A DNA stretch of 64,000 bases, taken from contig NZ_CP151767.2 in assembly GCF_038443705.2 (NCBI RefSeq), positions 1,302,001-1,366,000 of the forward strand. The letters run 5' to 3'. The translations under genes were made by a program, and so were the position numbers. The notes under the pieces are model-generated. The model was not told the DNA's origin, did not search any database, and worked only from the letters and a program-made list of their open reading frames with translations. This DNA is from Yoonia sp. SS1-5 (lineage in GTDB: Bacteria; Pseudomonadota; Alphaproteobacteria; Rhodobacterales; Rhodobacteraceae). Positions 19,884 to 27,930 of the stretch are shown here, piece by piece. The number at the start of each line of letters is the position of its first letter. Position 1 is the first letter of the stretch.

Positions 19884-19897
19884 GGACTTGACCCTAG
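19880..19897. terminator. Hairpin between convergent genes (CTAGGG..CCCTAG)
   Basis: CTAGGG-ACTTGA-CCCTAG lies exactly between the stops of guaD and the CAP-domain lipoprotein gene, where a bidirectional terminator is expected. There is no U-run. Confidence 0.4.
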
Positions 19898-20340
19898 CAG
19901 GGCCGCGCCAGAACCATCACCCAGATATTGCCGGATCGGGCCAGCCCATATTCTGTATATGCGCGTTGCAACATGTTGCGCCGGTGGCCGCGCGACCGCC
20001 GCCAGCCCTCAAACACCCCCGCCCGTGTCGGAATACCGTTGGCGATATTCTCGGCCCAGCCGCAGGCGCGATAGCCGGCTCTGGCAATGCGTTTACCCGC
20101 CCCGTCGCCATTGGGTGCACGATGCGCAAAATATCCCCGGCGCGCCATGTCATCCGCATGGGCCTGCGCAGCCCTGCGCAGTTGCGGTTGTTCGACAAGG
20201 ACCTGCGCACCACTTGCCTGCCGCAAGCCATTGACCGCGGCATCAAAACTACCGGCGCGCGCGACCGACGACGCCCCGGGCATCGGGTCAGCGCAGCCAA
20301 TCAGCAGCATCACACTGCAAAGAGCAAATAGCGTTCGCAT
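19894..20340 (-). CDS. CAP/SCP-domain lipoprotein
   Basis: A 148-residue protein. The start at 20340 gives a lipoprotein signal peptide (MRTLFALCSVMLLIGC, lipobox LIGC with Cys16). The remaining chain is a CAP (SCP/PR1-like) domain: LRRAAQAHADDMARRGYFAH, then CGWAENIANG and GWRRSRGHRRNML, which carry the two His and Glu of the CAP cavity. Such proteins sit in the periplasm or outer membrane; biochemical roles range from lipid binding to none known. Confidence 0.85.
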   Translation of the reverse strand: MRTLFALCSVMLLIGCADPMPGASSVARAGSFDAAVNGLRQASGAQVLVEQPQLRRAAQAHADDMARRGYFAHRAPNGDGAGKRIARAGYRACGWAENIANGIPTRAGVFEGWRRSRGHRRNMLQRAYTEYGLARSGNIWVMVLARPC

Positions 20341-20429
20341 TCTGTCGTCACCGTTGTGGTCCCCACCACACGGCGCAAAACAGCACAATCCGGCCAAACG
20401 CGCCAGCCTGTCGGGCAATTCCTGCGGTT

Positions 20430-21767
20430 TTAGGCGGAAAGACGACCGACAAGCCGATTTTGCGCTGCAATCGCGCGGGGCAGATCAAAGCTGACCACAG
20501 CGCCATCCGCAACGATCAGCCGCCCTTCGACGAAGAGGTCGCGCACCTTGGTCGGCCCGGCCAACACCAATGCAGCCGGGTCCCACGATCCGGCGTTTTC
20601 AATGGCCGCCGCATCCCAAACTGCGATATCCGCACGCTTGCCGGGGGCGAGTTGCCCGCAATCATCACGACCAAGCACAGCAGCCCCGCCACGGGTCGCG
20701 ATTTCAAGGGCTTCGCGGGCGGCCATGGCGTCCGCCCCGTTTTGTACCCGCTGCAGCAACATCGTCTGACGCGCCTCTGCAACGAGGTTGCCGACATCAT
20801 TGCTGGCCGATCCGTCAACGCCCAGCCCGACGCGAACGCCTGCGTCGCGCATCTGGCGGACCGGCGCAATCCCGGACCCCAGCCTGCAGTTCGAACAGGG
20901 GCAATGGGCCACGCCAGTGCGTGAGCGGGCAAATAAATCAATCTCTTGCCCGTCAAGCTTGACGCAATGGGCATGCCAGACATCGTCACCCACCCAGCCG
21001 AGGTCTTCTGCATATTGCCCCGGGCGACAGCCAAAACGTTCCAGCGAATAGCTGATATCCTCATCATTTTCGGCCAGATGCGTATGCATCATCACGCCCT
21101 TGTCACGGGCAAGCACCGCCGCCTCACGCATCAGATCGCGCGAGACAGAGAACGGACTGCAAGGGGCAACACCAACCCGCACCATCGCGCCGGGCCTCGG
21201 GTCGTGGAACTGATCAATCACGCGGATGCAATCGTTCAGAATATCCTCTTCCGCCTCAACCAGATCATCAGGCGGCAGCCCCCCTTCACTTTCACCGATA
21301 CTCATCGCGCCGCGCGTGGCGTGGAACCGCAGACCCACCTCGGTCGCGGCCGCAATCGTGTCGTCAAGTCGAGAACCATTGGGAAAGATGTAGAGATGAT
21401 CCGAAGTCAGTGTGCAGCCCGACAAAGCCAGTTCCGCCAAACCGATTTGCGTTGAAACAAACATCTCTTCCGGCCCGAACCTGGCCCAGATCGGATATAA
21501 CTGCTGGAGCCAGCCAAACAGCAACGCATCCTGCGCCTTTGGCACTGCACGGGTCAGCGTCTGGTATAGGTGGTGGTGCGTGTTGATCAGCCCGGGGGTG
21601 ACAATGCACCTGCGCACATCATGAATGGCCATACCATCGCCAGCCAGCCCCTGACCGATTTCAGCAATTGTCCCGTTACTGACGCGGATATCCGCGCCGT
21701 CCAACTCGCGGCGCGCATCGTCCATCGTGACGACACAGCGCGCCCCACGCAAAAGCAGATCAGTCAC
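20430..21767 (-). CDS. 8-oxoguanine deaminase-type amidohydrolase
   Basis: A 445-residue TrzA/AtzA-related amidohydrolase. Metal ligands are in LINTHHHLYQTLTRA, MMHTHLAENDEDISY and GLGVDGSASNDVGNL; HCPCSNCRLGSGIAP is the 8-oxoguanine-deaminase form of the usual substrate loop, with its two Cys. The enzyme removes the amino group of 8-oxoguanine to give urate (family knowledge). It overlaps the following HisN-type gene by 8 nt. Guanine or isocytosine-like substrates cannot be excluded. Confidence 0.82.
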   Translation of the reverse strand: MTDLLLRGARCVVTMDDARRELDGADIRVSNGTIAEIGQGLAGDGMAIHDVRRCIVTPGLINTHHHLYQTLTRAVPKAQDALLFGWLQQLYPIWARFGPEEMFVSTQIGLAELALSGCTLTSDHLYIFPNGSRLDDTIAAATEVGLRFHATRGAMSIGESEGGLPPDDLVEAEEDILNDCIRVIDQFHDPRPGAMVRVGVAPCSPFSVSRDLMREAAVLARDKGVMMHTHLAENDEDISYSLERFGCRPGQYAEDLGWVGDDVWHAHCVKLDGQEIDLFARSRTGVAHCPCSNCRLGSGIAPVRQMRDAGVRVGLGVDGSASNDVGNLVAEARQTMLLQRVQNGADAMAAREALEIATRGGAAVLGRDDCGQLAPGKRADIAVWDAAAIENAGSWDPAALVLAGPTKVRDLFVEGRLIVADGAVVSFDLPRAIAAQNRLVGRLSA

Positions 21768-22569
21768 CTGCGGCCTCTTTCAGGATGGCCAATGCCTGCG
21801 CATGAATATCTGCATTGGCGGCGGCAAGCGCGCGACCGCCGTCATGCGCGGGGCCGCCCTGCCAATCGGTGACAATCCCGCCAGCTGCGGTAATCACGGC
21901 GATGGGGGCCTGAATGTCGTAAGCGTTCAGCCCGGCCTCGACGACAAGGTCAACCTGCCCTGCCGCCAATAGCGCATAGCCGTAACAATCCATCCCGTAA
22001 CGGGTCAGGCGGGTCTGGCTGGCGACAGATTGAAACGCTGCCCGTTCGGTCGGTGTGCCCACCTCAGGAAATGTGGTGAGGATAGTTGCCTGACCCAGAT
22101 CGCGTGCAGCGCGTGTCTGCAATATCTGGTGTCCCTGCGGGCCAGTCATTTCGGCCACGCCAAAACCACCGGCAAAACGTTCACCAATATAGGGTTGATC
22201 AATCAGACCAAAAAGCGGGCCGGTATCATCGGCGACCGAGATCAGAACACCCCAGGTGGGGGTGCCGCTGATATAACCGCGCGTGCCGTCAATCGGGTCC
22301 AGAACCCATGTCAGACCGGTCGTTCCGGCCTGATGGCCGAACTCTTCACCCAATATGGCGTCATCGGGGCGCTCGCGACGTAGGACAGCGCGCATCGCGT
22401 CCTCGGCTGCACGGTCCGCAATTGTGACCGGATCAAACCCATCTTCTGATTTATTGTCAGCTTCTAGACCCACAGACCGAAAAGCGCGCAGCGTTTCTGG
22501 CCGGGCCGCATCTGCGACAGCATGGGCGACCCTGATCAGGGCCGTCTGCGTCGCGATATCAATAGTCAT
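21760..22569 (-). CDS. Inositol-monophosphatase-family enzyme, HisN-like
   Basis: A 269-residue Li-sensitive phosphatase. The metal-binding motifs are all present: ILGEEFGHQ (Glu), WVLDPIDGTRGYISG (DPIDGT) and GLNAYDIQAPIAVITAAGG (the YDxxA motif). GTRGYISGTPTWGVLI is typical of the HisN (histidinol-phosphate phosphatase) branch found in alphaproteobacteria. It precedes the deaminase gene and overlaps it by 8 nt. A role in histidine biosynthesis is likely but inositol or other monophosphates are possible. Confidence 0.8.
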   Translation of the reverse strand: MTIDIATQTALIRVAHAVADAARPETLRAFRSVGLEADNKSEDGFDPVTIADRAAEDAMRAVLRRERPDDAILGEEFGHQAGTTGLTWVLDPIDGTRGYISGTPTWGVLISVADDTGPLFGLIDQPYIGERFAGGFGVAEMTGPQGHQILQTRAARDLGQATILTTFPEVGTPTERAAFQSVASQTRLTRYGMDCYGYALLAAGQVDLVVEAGLNAYDIQAPIAVITAAGGIVTDWQGGPAHDGGRALAAANADIHAQALAILKEAAGD

Positions 22570-22642
22570 AAAGATCGTCCTTGCCTGCGCCGCCTACGCG
22601 TTCTGCGGTAGCCCGGGGCAAGCAGGATGGTCAAGCCAAGGT

Positions 22643-23014
22643 TTACGCCGCTTCGCTTAGCACCCGGGCCAGATCAAAAAGACGGCGACGCTGATTTTCA
22701 GGGATCGCATAATAGGAACGCAATAGTTCCAATGCTTCTTTATCCGTCAGGATATCACCCGGCATATCGGTGTTTCCGTTATCAGCCGGAGGTTGAGTAT
22801 CTAACCCTTCAAAGAAAAACGAAACCGGGACATTCAACACCTTGGCGATATCCCAAAGGCGGGACGCGCTGACGCGGTTCATGCCTGTTTCATATTTCTG
22901 GATCTGCTGAAACTTGATGCCAACATTCTCTGCCAGCTGCTGCTGGGTCGTACCGCTCATCCAACGGCGATGCCGAATTCTCTTGCCTACATGTACATCT
23001 ACCGGATGCTTCAT
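22643..23014 (-). CDS. XRE-family helix-turn-helix regulator
   Basis: A 123-residue regulator with an HTH at residues 10-70 (RIRHRRWMSGTTQQQLAENV, KFQQIQKYETGMNRVSASRL) and an acidic, hydrophobic C-terminal half (ALELLRSYYAIPENQRRRLF). Short proteins of exactly this type are common in Rhodobacterales, where related ones affect cell-cycle and stress gene sets. It is separated from the HisN gene by 73 nt. The 275 nt upstream, to the quinone oxidoreductase, hold no gene that I can support. Confidence 0.8.
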   Translation of the reverse strand: MKHPVDVHVGKRIRHRRWMSGTTQQQLAENVGIKFQQIQKYETGMNRVSASRLWDIAKVLNVPVSFFFEGLDTQPPADNGNTDMPGDILTDKEALELLRSYYAIPENQRRRLFDLARVLSEAA

Positions 23015-23289
23015 CTCTTCACTTCCTCAATTTGAAAGACCACGGCAAAAATATCGCCAGTGACCGTTGCGCCGATTCGTAGGTGACAAGATCACCCACG
23101 CTCTCAGTCACGAGGTTTGATTGCACCCTTAACATATAACACGCAACGGTTGCAGCAGCAGACCTGACCTTAAAGACAGGTTCGAGGCACAACTTTTTAT
23201 ACGCCCGGTCCCAAACCGGCGTTCTTTCATCAAACCCAGTCTGCCATGATAGTGATTAACAAAATCATACCAGAGAGGATTCGGTCCAG

Positions 23290-24249
23290 ATGCGTGCAAT
23301 GCAGGTTTCATCGTTCAATAACGCGCCAAAGATCGGGATTGTTCCCGAGCCCGCGCCAAAAAAGGGCGAAGTTCTGTTGCAGATATCAGCCTGCGGTCTG
23401 AATTTTGCAGATTTGCTGATGGCGCAGGGCACCTATCAGGACACGCCGACCCCGCCATTCACCCTTGGAATGGAGGTCTGCGGCACTGTTCTGGCCCATG
23501 GAGCGGGCGTAGACTCTCCCGCCATCGGAACGCGGGTTGCTGTTTTTGGCGGCGCGGGCGGGATGGCGGAAAAAGGCGTTTTCCCCGCCGCACTCTGCCA
23601 GCCGGTGCCTGATGAGATGCCCGCCGAAGTGGCGGCAGGCTTCATGGTGGCTTATGGGACGTCTCATTTGGCGTTGACGCGCCGCGCAAATTTGCAGACC
23701 GGGGAAACCTTGCTGGTGCTTGGTGCCGCCGGTGGTGTCGGCCTTACAGCGGTCGAAATCGGCAAGGCGATGGGCGCCACCGTGATTGCGGTCGCCCGTG
23801 GTGCAGACAAACTGGCGATTGCAAAAGCGGCTGGTGCCGATCACCTGATCGACAGCACGACAGAGGACATCAAATCGGTGGTCAAATCGCTGGGTGGCGC
23901 GGATGTTGTTTATGACCCTGTGGGCGGTGATGCGTTTAAGGCAGCACTTGGCGCCTGCAATCGTGAGGCCCGGATACTTGTCATCGGCTTTGCCAGCGGC
24001 GACGTCCCGCCCGTTCCAGCCAATATCATTCTGGTCAAGAATATTTCCGTCATCGGGTTCTATTGGGGTGGCTATCTGCATTTCAACCCCGGTGCGTTGC
24101 GCGAAAGCCTTGCGGAATTGATGAACTGGCATGCAGATGGACGGCTGAAACCGCATATCAGTCATGTCCTGCCATTGGACCAGGCTGCCGACGCGCTTGA
24201 ACTGATGCGCAGCCGCAAATCAACCGGAAAGGTTGTGGTCAAACCATGA
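23290..24249 (+). CDS. Zinc-independent NADPH:quinone oxidoreductase (MDR family)
   Basis: A 319-residue medium-chain reductase without zinc ligands. GLNFADLLMAQGTYQ and FTLGMEVCGTV are the N-terminal catalytic-domain motifs; LLVLGAAGGVGLTAVEIGKA is the AAGGVG NADPH loop. The enzyme reduces quinones or enoyl-type substrates with NADPH. It overlaps the convergent LysR gene by 11 nt at its 3' end. The GAGAGGATTCGG leader supports the start at 23290. Confidence 0.85.
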   Translation: MRAMQVSSFNNAPKIGIVPEPAPKKGEVLLQISACGLNFADLLMAQGTYQDTPTPPFTLGMEVCGTVLAHGAGVDSPAIGTRVAVFGGAGGMAEKGVFPAALCQPVPDEMPAEVAAGFMVAYGTSHLALTRRANLQTGETLLVLGAAGGVGLTAVEIGKAMGATVIAVARGADKLAIAKAAGADHLIDSTTEDIKSVVKSLGGADVVYDPVGGDAFKAALGACNREARILVIGFASGDVPPVPANIILVKNISVIGFYWGGYLHFNPGALRESLAELMNWHADGRLKPHISHVLPLDQAADALELMRSRKSTGKVVVKP

Positions 24250-25108
24250 CGGGCGCCCGCATCGTCAAAAAACCGTCCGAGATGAATTTTGCCAGATCGC
24301 GCACATAAGGCCGGTCCTGCAGGTCGGCTTGATACATGTTGATATTCAGCGTGCAGAGGCTTGGCAGGCTACCACTGTGCTGAATCCGCTCCAGATGTGG
24401 CGGTTCTGTGCCCTCAAGCATGGCATGGATCGCCAGATCTGCACTGACCGTGGCTTCGATGGTGCGTGACGATGTGGTCTCGACCGCCATATCCCATGGG
24501 ATGCCGACCTGATCCAGGCGCCGCTGGACAAACTGGCGAAACAGGCAGCGCTGCTCGAACGCGAGCCGAAGCGGGCGTTGCTTCCAGATCTGCCCGCCAG
24601 GCGCACCGATCCAGACCAGCGGCACTTGCAGCAAGGTCCGCCCGCCCGGTCCAATCATGTCTTCTGTAGTCAGAATGACATCCAGCTCGCCACGATTAAA
24701 CTCTTCCTGCAGCTTGCTGGTGAACGAGGAAATCAAACTGACCCGCACACGCGGATATGCCGCCGCAAATCGCTGCAACACCTTCGGGATCACCGGATAG
24801 ACAATATCATGCGGCACACCCAGTCTGATCTCGCCCTCAAATTCGGTTGCGGTCAGTTTTGTGTAAATCTCGTCATTCAGCGCGAGCATCTTGCGGGCAT
24901 AACTTAGTAATTGTTCGCCCTGCGGGGATAGTGCGATGGTCCGCGCCGACCGATCCAAAAGCGCTGTGTCCAGTGCCTCCTCAAGCCGTTTCAGCTGCAT
25001 CGACACGGCGGACTGCGTCAGATTGAGCAAGCCTGCCGCCTTGGTCACGCCCCCGGTATCGGCAACAGCGACAAAAGACCGAAGCGCCGTTAGATCAATA
25101 TTCCTCAT
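24239..25108 (-). CDS. LysR-family transcriptional regulator
   Basis: A 289-residue LysR protein: HTH at residues 1-65 (LRSFVAVADTGGVTKAAGLL, LTQSAVSMQLKRLEEAL) and a periplasmic-binding-like effector domain from about 90. It is divergent from a DUF1127 gene 118 nt away, which is the usual arrangement in Roseobacter genomes and implies it controls that gene. The intergenic sequence is AT-rich, as expected for a LysR target. The inducer is unknown. Confidence 0.85.
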   Translation of the reverse strand: MRNIDLTALRSFVAVADTGGVTKAAGLLNLTQSAVSMQLKRLEEALDTALLDRSARTIALSPQGEQLLSYARKMLALNDEIYTKLTATEFEGEIRLGVPHDIVYPVIPKVLQRFAAAYPRVRVSLISSFTSKLQEEFNRGELDVILTTEDMIGPGGRTLLQVPLVWIGAPGGQIWKQRPLRLAFEQRCLFRQFVQRRLDQVGIPWDMAVETTSSRTIEATVSADLAIHAMLEGTEPPHLERIQHSGSLPSLCTLNINMYQADLQDRPYVRDLAKFISDGFLTMRAPVMV

Positions 25109-25226
25109 ACATCACACTTCCTGATACAAGGTATCTCAAACATTCGTTTTCATTATGTCTGATTGGCTTGCATATATCAAGCATCGTCATGCTTTACCGA
25201 AACACCATCACATTTGGAGACGTATA

Positions 25227-25445
25227 ATGACCCATACTGACTGCATATCCGCAGCGCCTGCACAAAACCGACGGTCAGTCGGCCTGCTCAAAAGGCTGGG
25301 CCACTACTTTGCGGTCCGCGGGCAGCGCAATGGCCTTCGCAAATTGCCGCCCCACTTGCTGCGCGACATCGGCCTGACCGACGCAGAGGCCCGTCGCGAA
25401 GTCGCAAAGCCATTCTGGGACGTCCGTGAAACATGGCGCGACTAA
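25227..25445 (+). CDS. DUF1127 (YjiS-like) small protein
   Basis: A 72-residue protein with the DUF1127 core at residues 24-60 (HYFAVRGQRNGLRKLPPHLL, DIGLTDAEARREVAKPFWD). Arginine-rich DUF1127 proteins in alphaproteobacteria bind RNA or affect small-RNA maturation, phosphate metabolism and growth-phase control (family knowledge). The ATG at 25227 is preceded by a GGAGA site; a longer in-frame start at 25155 has none. It is divergent from the LysR gene. Confidence 0.82.
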   Translation: MTHTDCISAAPAQNRRSVGLLKRLGHYFAVRGQRNGLRKLPPHLLRDIGLTDAEARREVAKPFWDVRETWRD

Positions 25446-25597
25446 GGCGAAAACTCCCCTGCCTGCGACATTCCTTCGCAAAATGATCGGATTTGATCTA
25501 TTTCGCGCGCTGCGGCCTTGAAAATACGGCGTTACATGCCAATATCTCGGACAATGATGCCGCATGTGCGGCACTGCCGTTTAATCTGGAGGTATAG

Positions 25598-26335
25598 ATG
25601 GCTCAATACGAGACAGTACGTACGGTCGGTGGCGTCCGCACCGCTGCCATTGACGAGGGTCTTCGCGCCCACATGAACAAGGTCTACGGCACGATGTCCG
25701 TGGGTATGTTGATCACTTTTGCTGTTGCATGGGCGGTTGGTACATCCGACGCATTGCTTGGTATATTCCGTGATCCGATCACATTGCAGCCGAATATTCT
25801 GGGCTGGATCGTCATGTTCGCGCCGCTTGCCATGGTTTTCGGCTTTGGCGCAATGATCAACCGCTTCTCGGCAGCTGCGGCGCAAACGTTCTTTTACGCG
25901 TTTGCTGCAGTCATGGGTCTGTCCATGGCCTGGATTTTTGTTGCCTTCACAGGTTTCTCGATCGCGCAGGTCTTTCTGATCACATCAATCGCCTTCGCGG
26001 GGCTTAGCCTGTACGGATACACGACTAAAAAAGACATTTCCGGTTGGGGTTCCTTCCTCATCATGGGTGTGATCGGCCTGGTAGTGGCGATGATCGTCAA
26101 CATCTTCCTGCAGTCGCCTGCGATTATGTTCGCGATATCGATCCTGGGTGTTCTGATCTTCGCGGGGCTGACAGCCTACGACACGCAGAAAATCAAGAAT
26201 GATTACATCGCCCATGCCGCACATGGCGATCAGGAATGGCTTGCGAAGTCTGCAATCATGGGTGCGCTGAACCTGTATCTGGATTTCATCAACATGTTCA
26301 TGTTCCTGCTGCAGCTTCTGGGGAACAGAGAGTAA
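25598..26335 (+). CDS. Bax inhibitor-1 / YccA-family membrane protein
   Basis: A 245-residue inner-membrane protein with seven helices. The family pattern is clear: LRAHMNKVYGTMSVGMLITF at the N-terminus and the C-terminal ALNLYLDFINMFMFLLQLLG, including GLTAYDTQKIKNDY, which holds the aspartate of the pH-sensing di-aspartyl pair. Members are Ca2+ leak channels or act as FtsH modulators. A strong terminator follows it, marking the end of the housekeeping block before the accessory island. Confidence 0.9.
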   Translation: MAQYETVRTVGGVRTAAIDEGLRAHMNKVYGTMSVGMLITFAVAWAVGTSDALLGIFRDPITLQPNILGWIVMFAPLAMVFGFGAMINRFSAAAAQTFFYAFAAVMGLSMAWIFVAFTGFSIAQVFLITSIAFAGLSLYGYTTKKDISGWGSFLIMGVIGLVVAMIVNIFLQSPAIMFAISILGVLIFAGLTAYDTQKIKNDYIAHAAHGDQEWLAKSAIMGALNLYLDFINMFMFLLQLLGNRE

Positions 26336-26360
26336 CACTCTCCCAACGTCAAATTTCTTT

Positions 26361-26397
26361 AAAGCCCCGCTTAACTGTTCGTTAGGCGGGGCTTTTT
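26361..26397 (+). terminator. Rho-independent terminator of the Bax-inhibitor gene
   Basis: A perfect 10-bp stem AAAGCCCCGC / GCGGGGCTTT with a 15-nt loop ends in a run of T, 25 nt after the stop. It is one of the strongest terminators in the window. Confidence 0.9.
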
Positions 26398-26399
26398 CA

Positions 26400-26740
26400 A
26401 TTTCCGCACCTGTCACGCGATTGGATGTGGTTGGTGGTGACCAAAGTCCATGCGCCAAACTGCCAACAGATCGCGGATATGACGTAGGCTGTCGCACAAG
26501 CGCACCTCGGGACATTCGTCCATCGCACGCAGGCGAGCGGTGTAGTTTGCGCAGAGCGCGTGTGCGTCGATTGTAGCACTCCACAAAGCCATCTTTCACG
26601 GGCTCGCGCGGCGCAATGCAATAACAGCAGACCTTGCGGTCTTCCAGGCATTTCTGGATGGCGTTTAGGGTCAGTTCGGTCGAAATGTCGCCGATGACCA
26701 TGCGGGAGTGTGCCACATCGGTAAACGCATTGTTCACGGG
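26400..26740 (-). pseudogene. Decayed IS3-family transposase fragment
   Basis: Pieces of the C-terminal half of an IS3-type (IS407/IS511-like) integrase-fold transposase are readable on the minus strand, split over two or three frames. DISTELTLNAIQKCLEDRKV and CIAPREPVKDGFVECYNRR match the family blocks (usually ...[20 protein letters not shown]); after a frame change, SLRHIRDLLAVWRMDFGHHQ and PHPIA match the usual DYN-RPHSALG end. The catalytic core upstream is missing, and no inverted repeats or target duplication were found. It marks old mobile-element activity at the left edge of the island. Confidence 0.7.
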
Positions 26741-27147
26741 TCAGCTATTGTTTCACTCCAAAAAATGGGAAATATTCCCATTGCATTGATTGGTGTAGAG
26801 GGCAGTAATTTAGCGATGGGAGTTCGCAAGAAAGGTCCAACACGACCGCCAGTTCCCAATACTGGATCGCCGGCGGGGTCACAGCGCACTGCCGCACTGA
26901 TCGCCAGCTGCCCCGAGGACATCGACACAATAGCCCGCAATTGCGTCTGTGAGGCCGCAGAAACCGGCCTCAATAACGGCCTCAGGCATGCACGACAGCG
27001 ACCGCGCGATTTATGGCAGCGACGCTCGGGCCGATGGCATGCACGCATTCATGCAAAAGCGAAACCCGGTGTTTCGGCCATAAGACAAGGGCACCAGCAT
27101 AGCATCGGATCGGGGCGCGGAGCCCGAATGCAAGTTTGGAGCGACCA
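26741..27147. other. Gene-free stretch upstream of the first response regulator
   Basis: About 400 nt without a credible gene. It holds a palindrome ATGGGAA-ATA-TTCCCAT at 26765-26781, perhaps an operator, and GC-rich sequence with open frames on both strands but no recognisable protein. The GGAG at 27138-27141 is the ribosome site for the gene that follows. Confidence 0.5.
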
Positions 27148-27831
27148 TTGAAAAATACTGTTATCGTTGCTGATCGCTATGCGTTGATGCGTGATGGCAT
27201 CACGCGCAAGATCGAGGAGTCTAAGCAACTCCAACTTGTCGGCGAGTGCGAGACGGCGTCAGAGGTTGTTGCCGCCTGCATGCGGGCGAAGCCGGACTTG
27301 CTCCTGTTGGACGCGGACCTCGACGGCGCGGATGGCGCCTGTCTTCTGGAGCGTGTTTGCCAGGCCAGCCCAACAACAAAAATTGTGATCATGACAATGG
27401 ACAACTCAATGGTGACCATAATCGGCATGTTGACCAGAGGCGCAGTAGGTTTCGTGCCCAAGCAAGCGGCTGCACGCGACTTCATCTATGCACTATGCGG
27501 TGCGGTCGGCGGATTTGGCACTTTACCGGTCGGCGCCTTGAATGAAATCGTTGCGGCACAGCCAGGGTTCAACAAGAACGGTAATATCTTTGGCCTTTCT
27601 GGGCGGGAGGTTGAAGTATTGCAATGTGTTGTCCAGAAGACCCCTAATCAGAATATCGCGCGGCGGCTTGATATCAGCATTCGAACGGTCGAAACGCATC
27701 GCGCAAACATATTCAAAAAAACGAAATGTCGCGATCTGAACACGCTCAAAGATATCTTGGCGATGATCCCTGATGATGAGAGTATCGAACCGGGTAACCA
27801 GACGCGGACACAAGCCGCAACGCAACGGTAA
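27148..27831 (+). CDS. LuxR-type response regulator (left island flank)
   Basis: A 227-residue NarL/FixJ-like regulator. The receiver spans residues ~2-120 with the phosphoacceptor Asp in DLLLLDADLDG and VPKQA as the usual Lys-containing loop; the LuxR HTH is at ~150-215 (LSGREVEVLQCVVQKTPNQN and ISIRTVETHRANIFKKTKCRD). The TTG at 27148 is the best start: GGAG lies 6 nt upstream, and the chain then begins like its paralogue at 39100-39771. It points into the island. No sensor kinase is nearby. It may bind the shared 19-bp motif upstream of the secretion genes; that is inference. Confidence 0.88.
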   Translation: MKNTVIVADRYALMRDGITRKIEESKQLQLVGECETASEVVAACMRAKPDLLLLDADLDGADGACLLERVCQASPTTKIVIMTMDNSMVTIIGMLTRGAVGFVPKQAAARDFIYALCGAVGGFGTLPVGALNEIVAAQPGFNKNGNIFGLSGREVEVLQCVVQKTPNQNIARRLDISIRTVETHRANIFKKTKCRDLNTLKDILAMIPDDESIEPGNQTRTQAATQR

Positions 27832-27839
27832 CTTGTGAC

Positions 27840-27877
27840 AAAAAAAGGCCGGTTCCAGCGGGAGAACTGGAACCGGC
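27840..27877 (-). terminator. Rho-independent terminator, minus-strand direction
   Basis: An 11-bp perfect stem GCCGGTTCCAG / CTGGAACCGGC with an 8-nt loop has seven A residues on its left side (27840-27846), which read as a U-run for minus-strand transcripts. It would terminate transcription coming from the acidic-repeat gene side (now separated from it by the IS element), and the same hairpin sits 16 nt past the response regulator stop. Confidence 0.75.
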
Positions 27878-27914
27878 AGCGACCAAAAATGGGACAGTCT
27901 TTGGTCGTAGGCGT

Positions 27915-27930
27915 CACGTAAACTTACGTG
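27915..27930. promoter_or_regulatory. Palindrome CACGTAA-AC-TTACGTG at the IS insertion point
   Basis: A perfect 7-bp inverted repeat, CACGTAA / TTACGTG, 2 nt apart. Its last two bases are already the first bases of the IS element; with the element removed, ACGTAA-AC-TTACGT remains intact because of the target duplication. Function unknown: an operator-like site or a preferred insertion target. Confidence 0.45.

Noticed and set aside
26708..27151. 147-residue plus-strand open frame before the first response regulator
   Set aside because: No recognisable motif, low-complexity Arg-rich composition, overlaps the transposase remnant and the true start region of the regulator.
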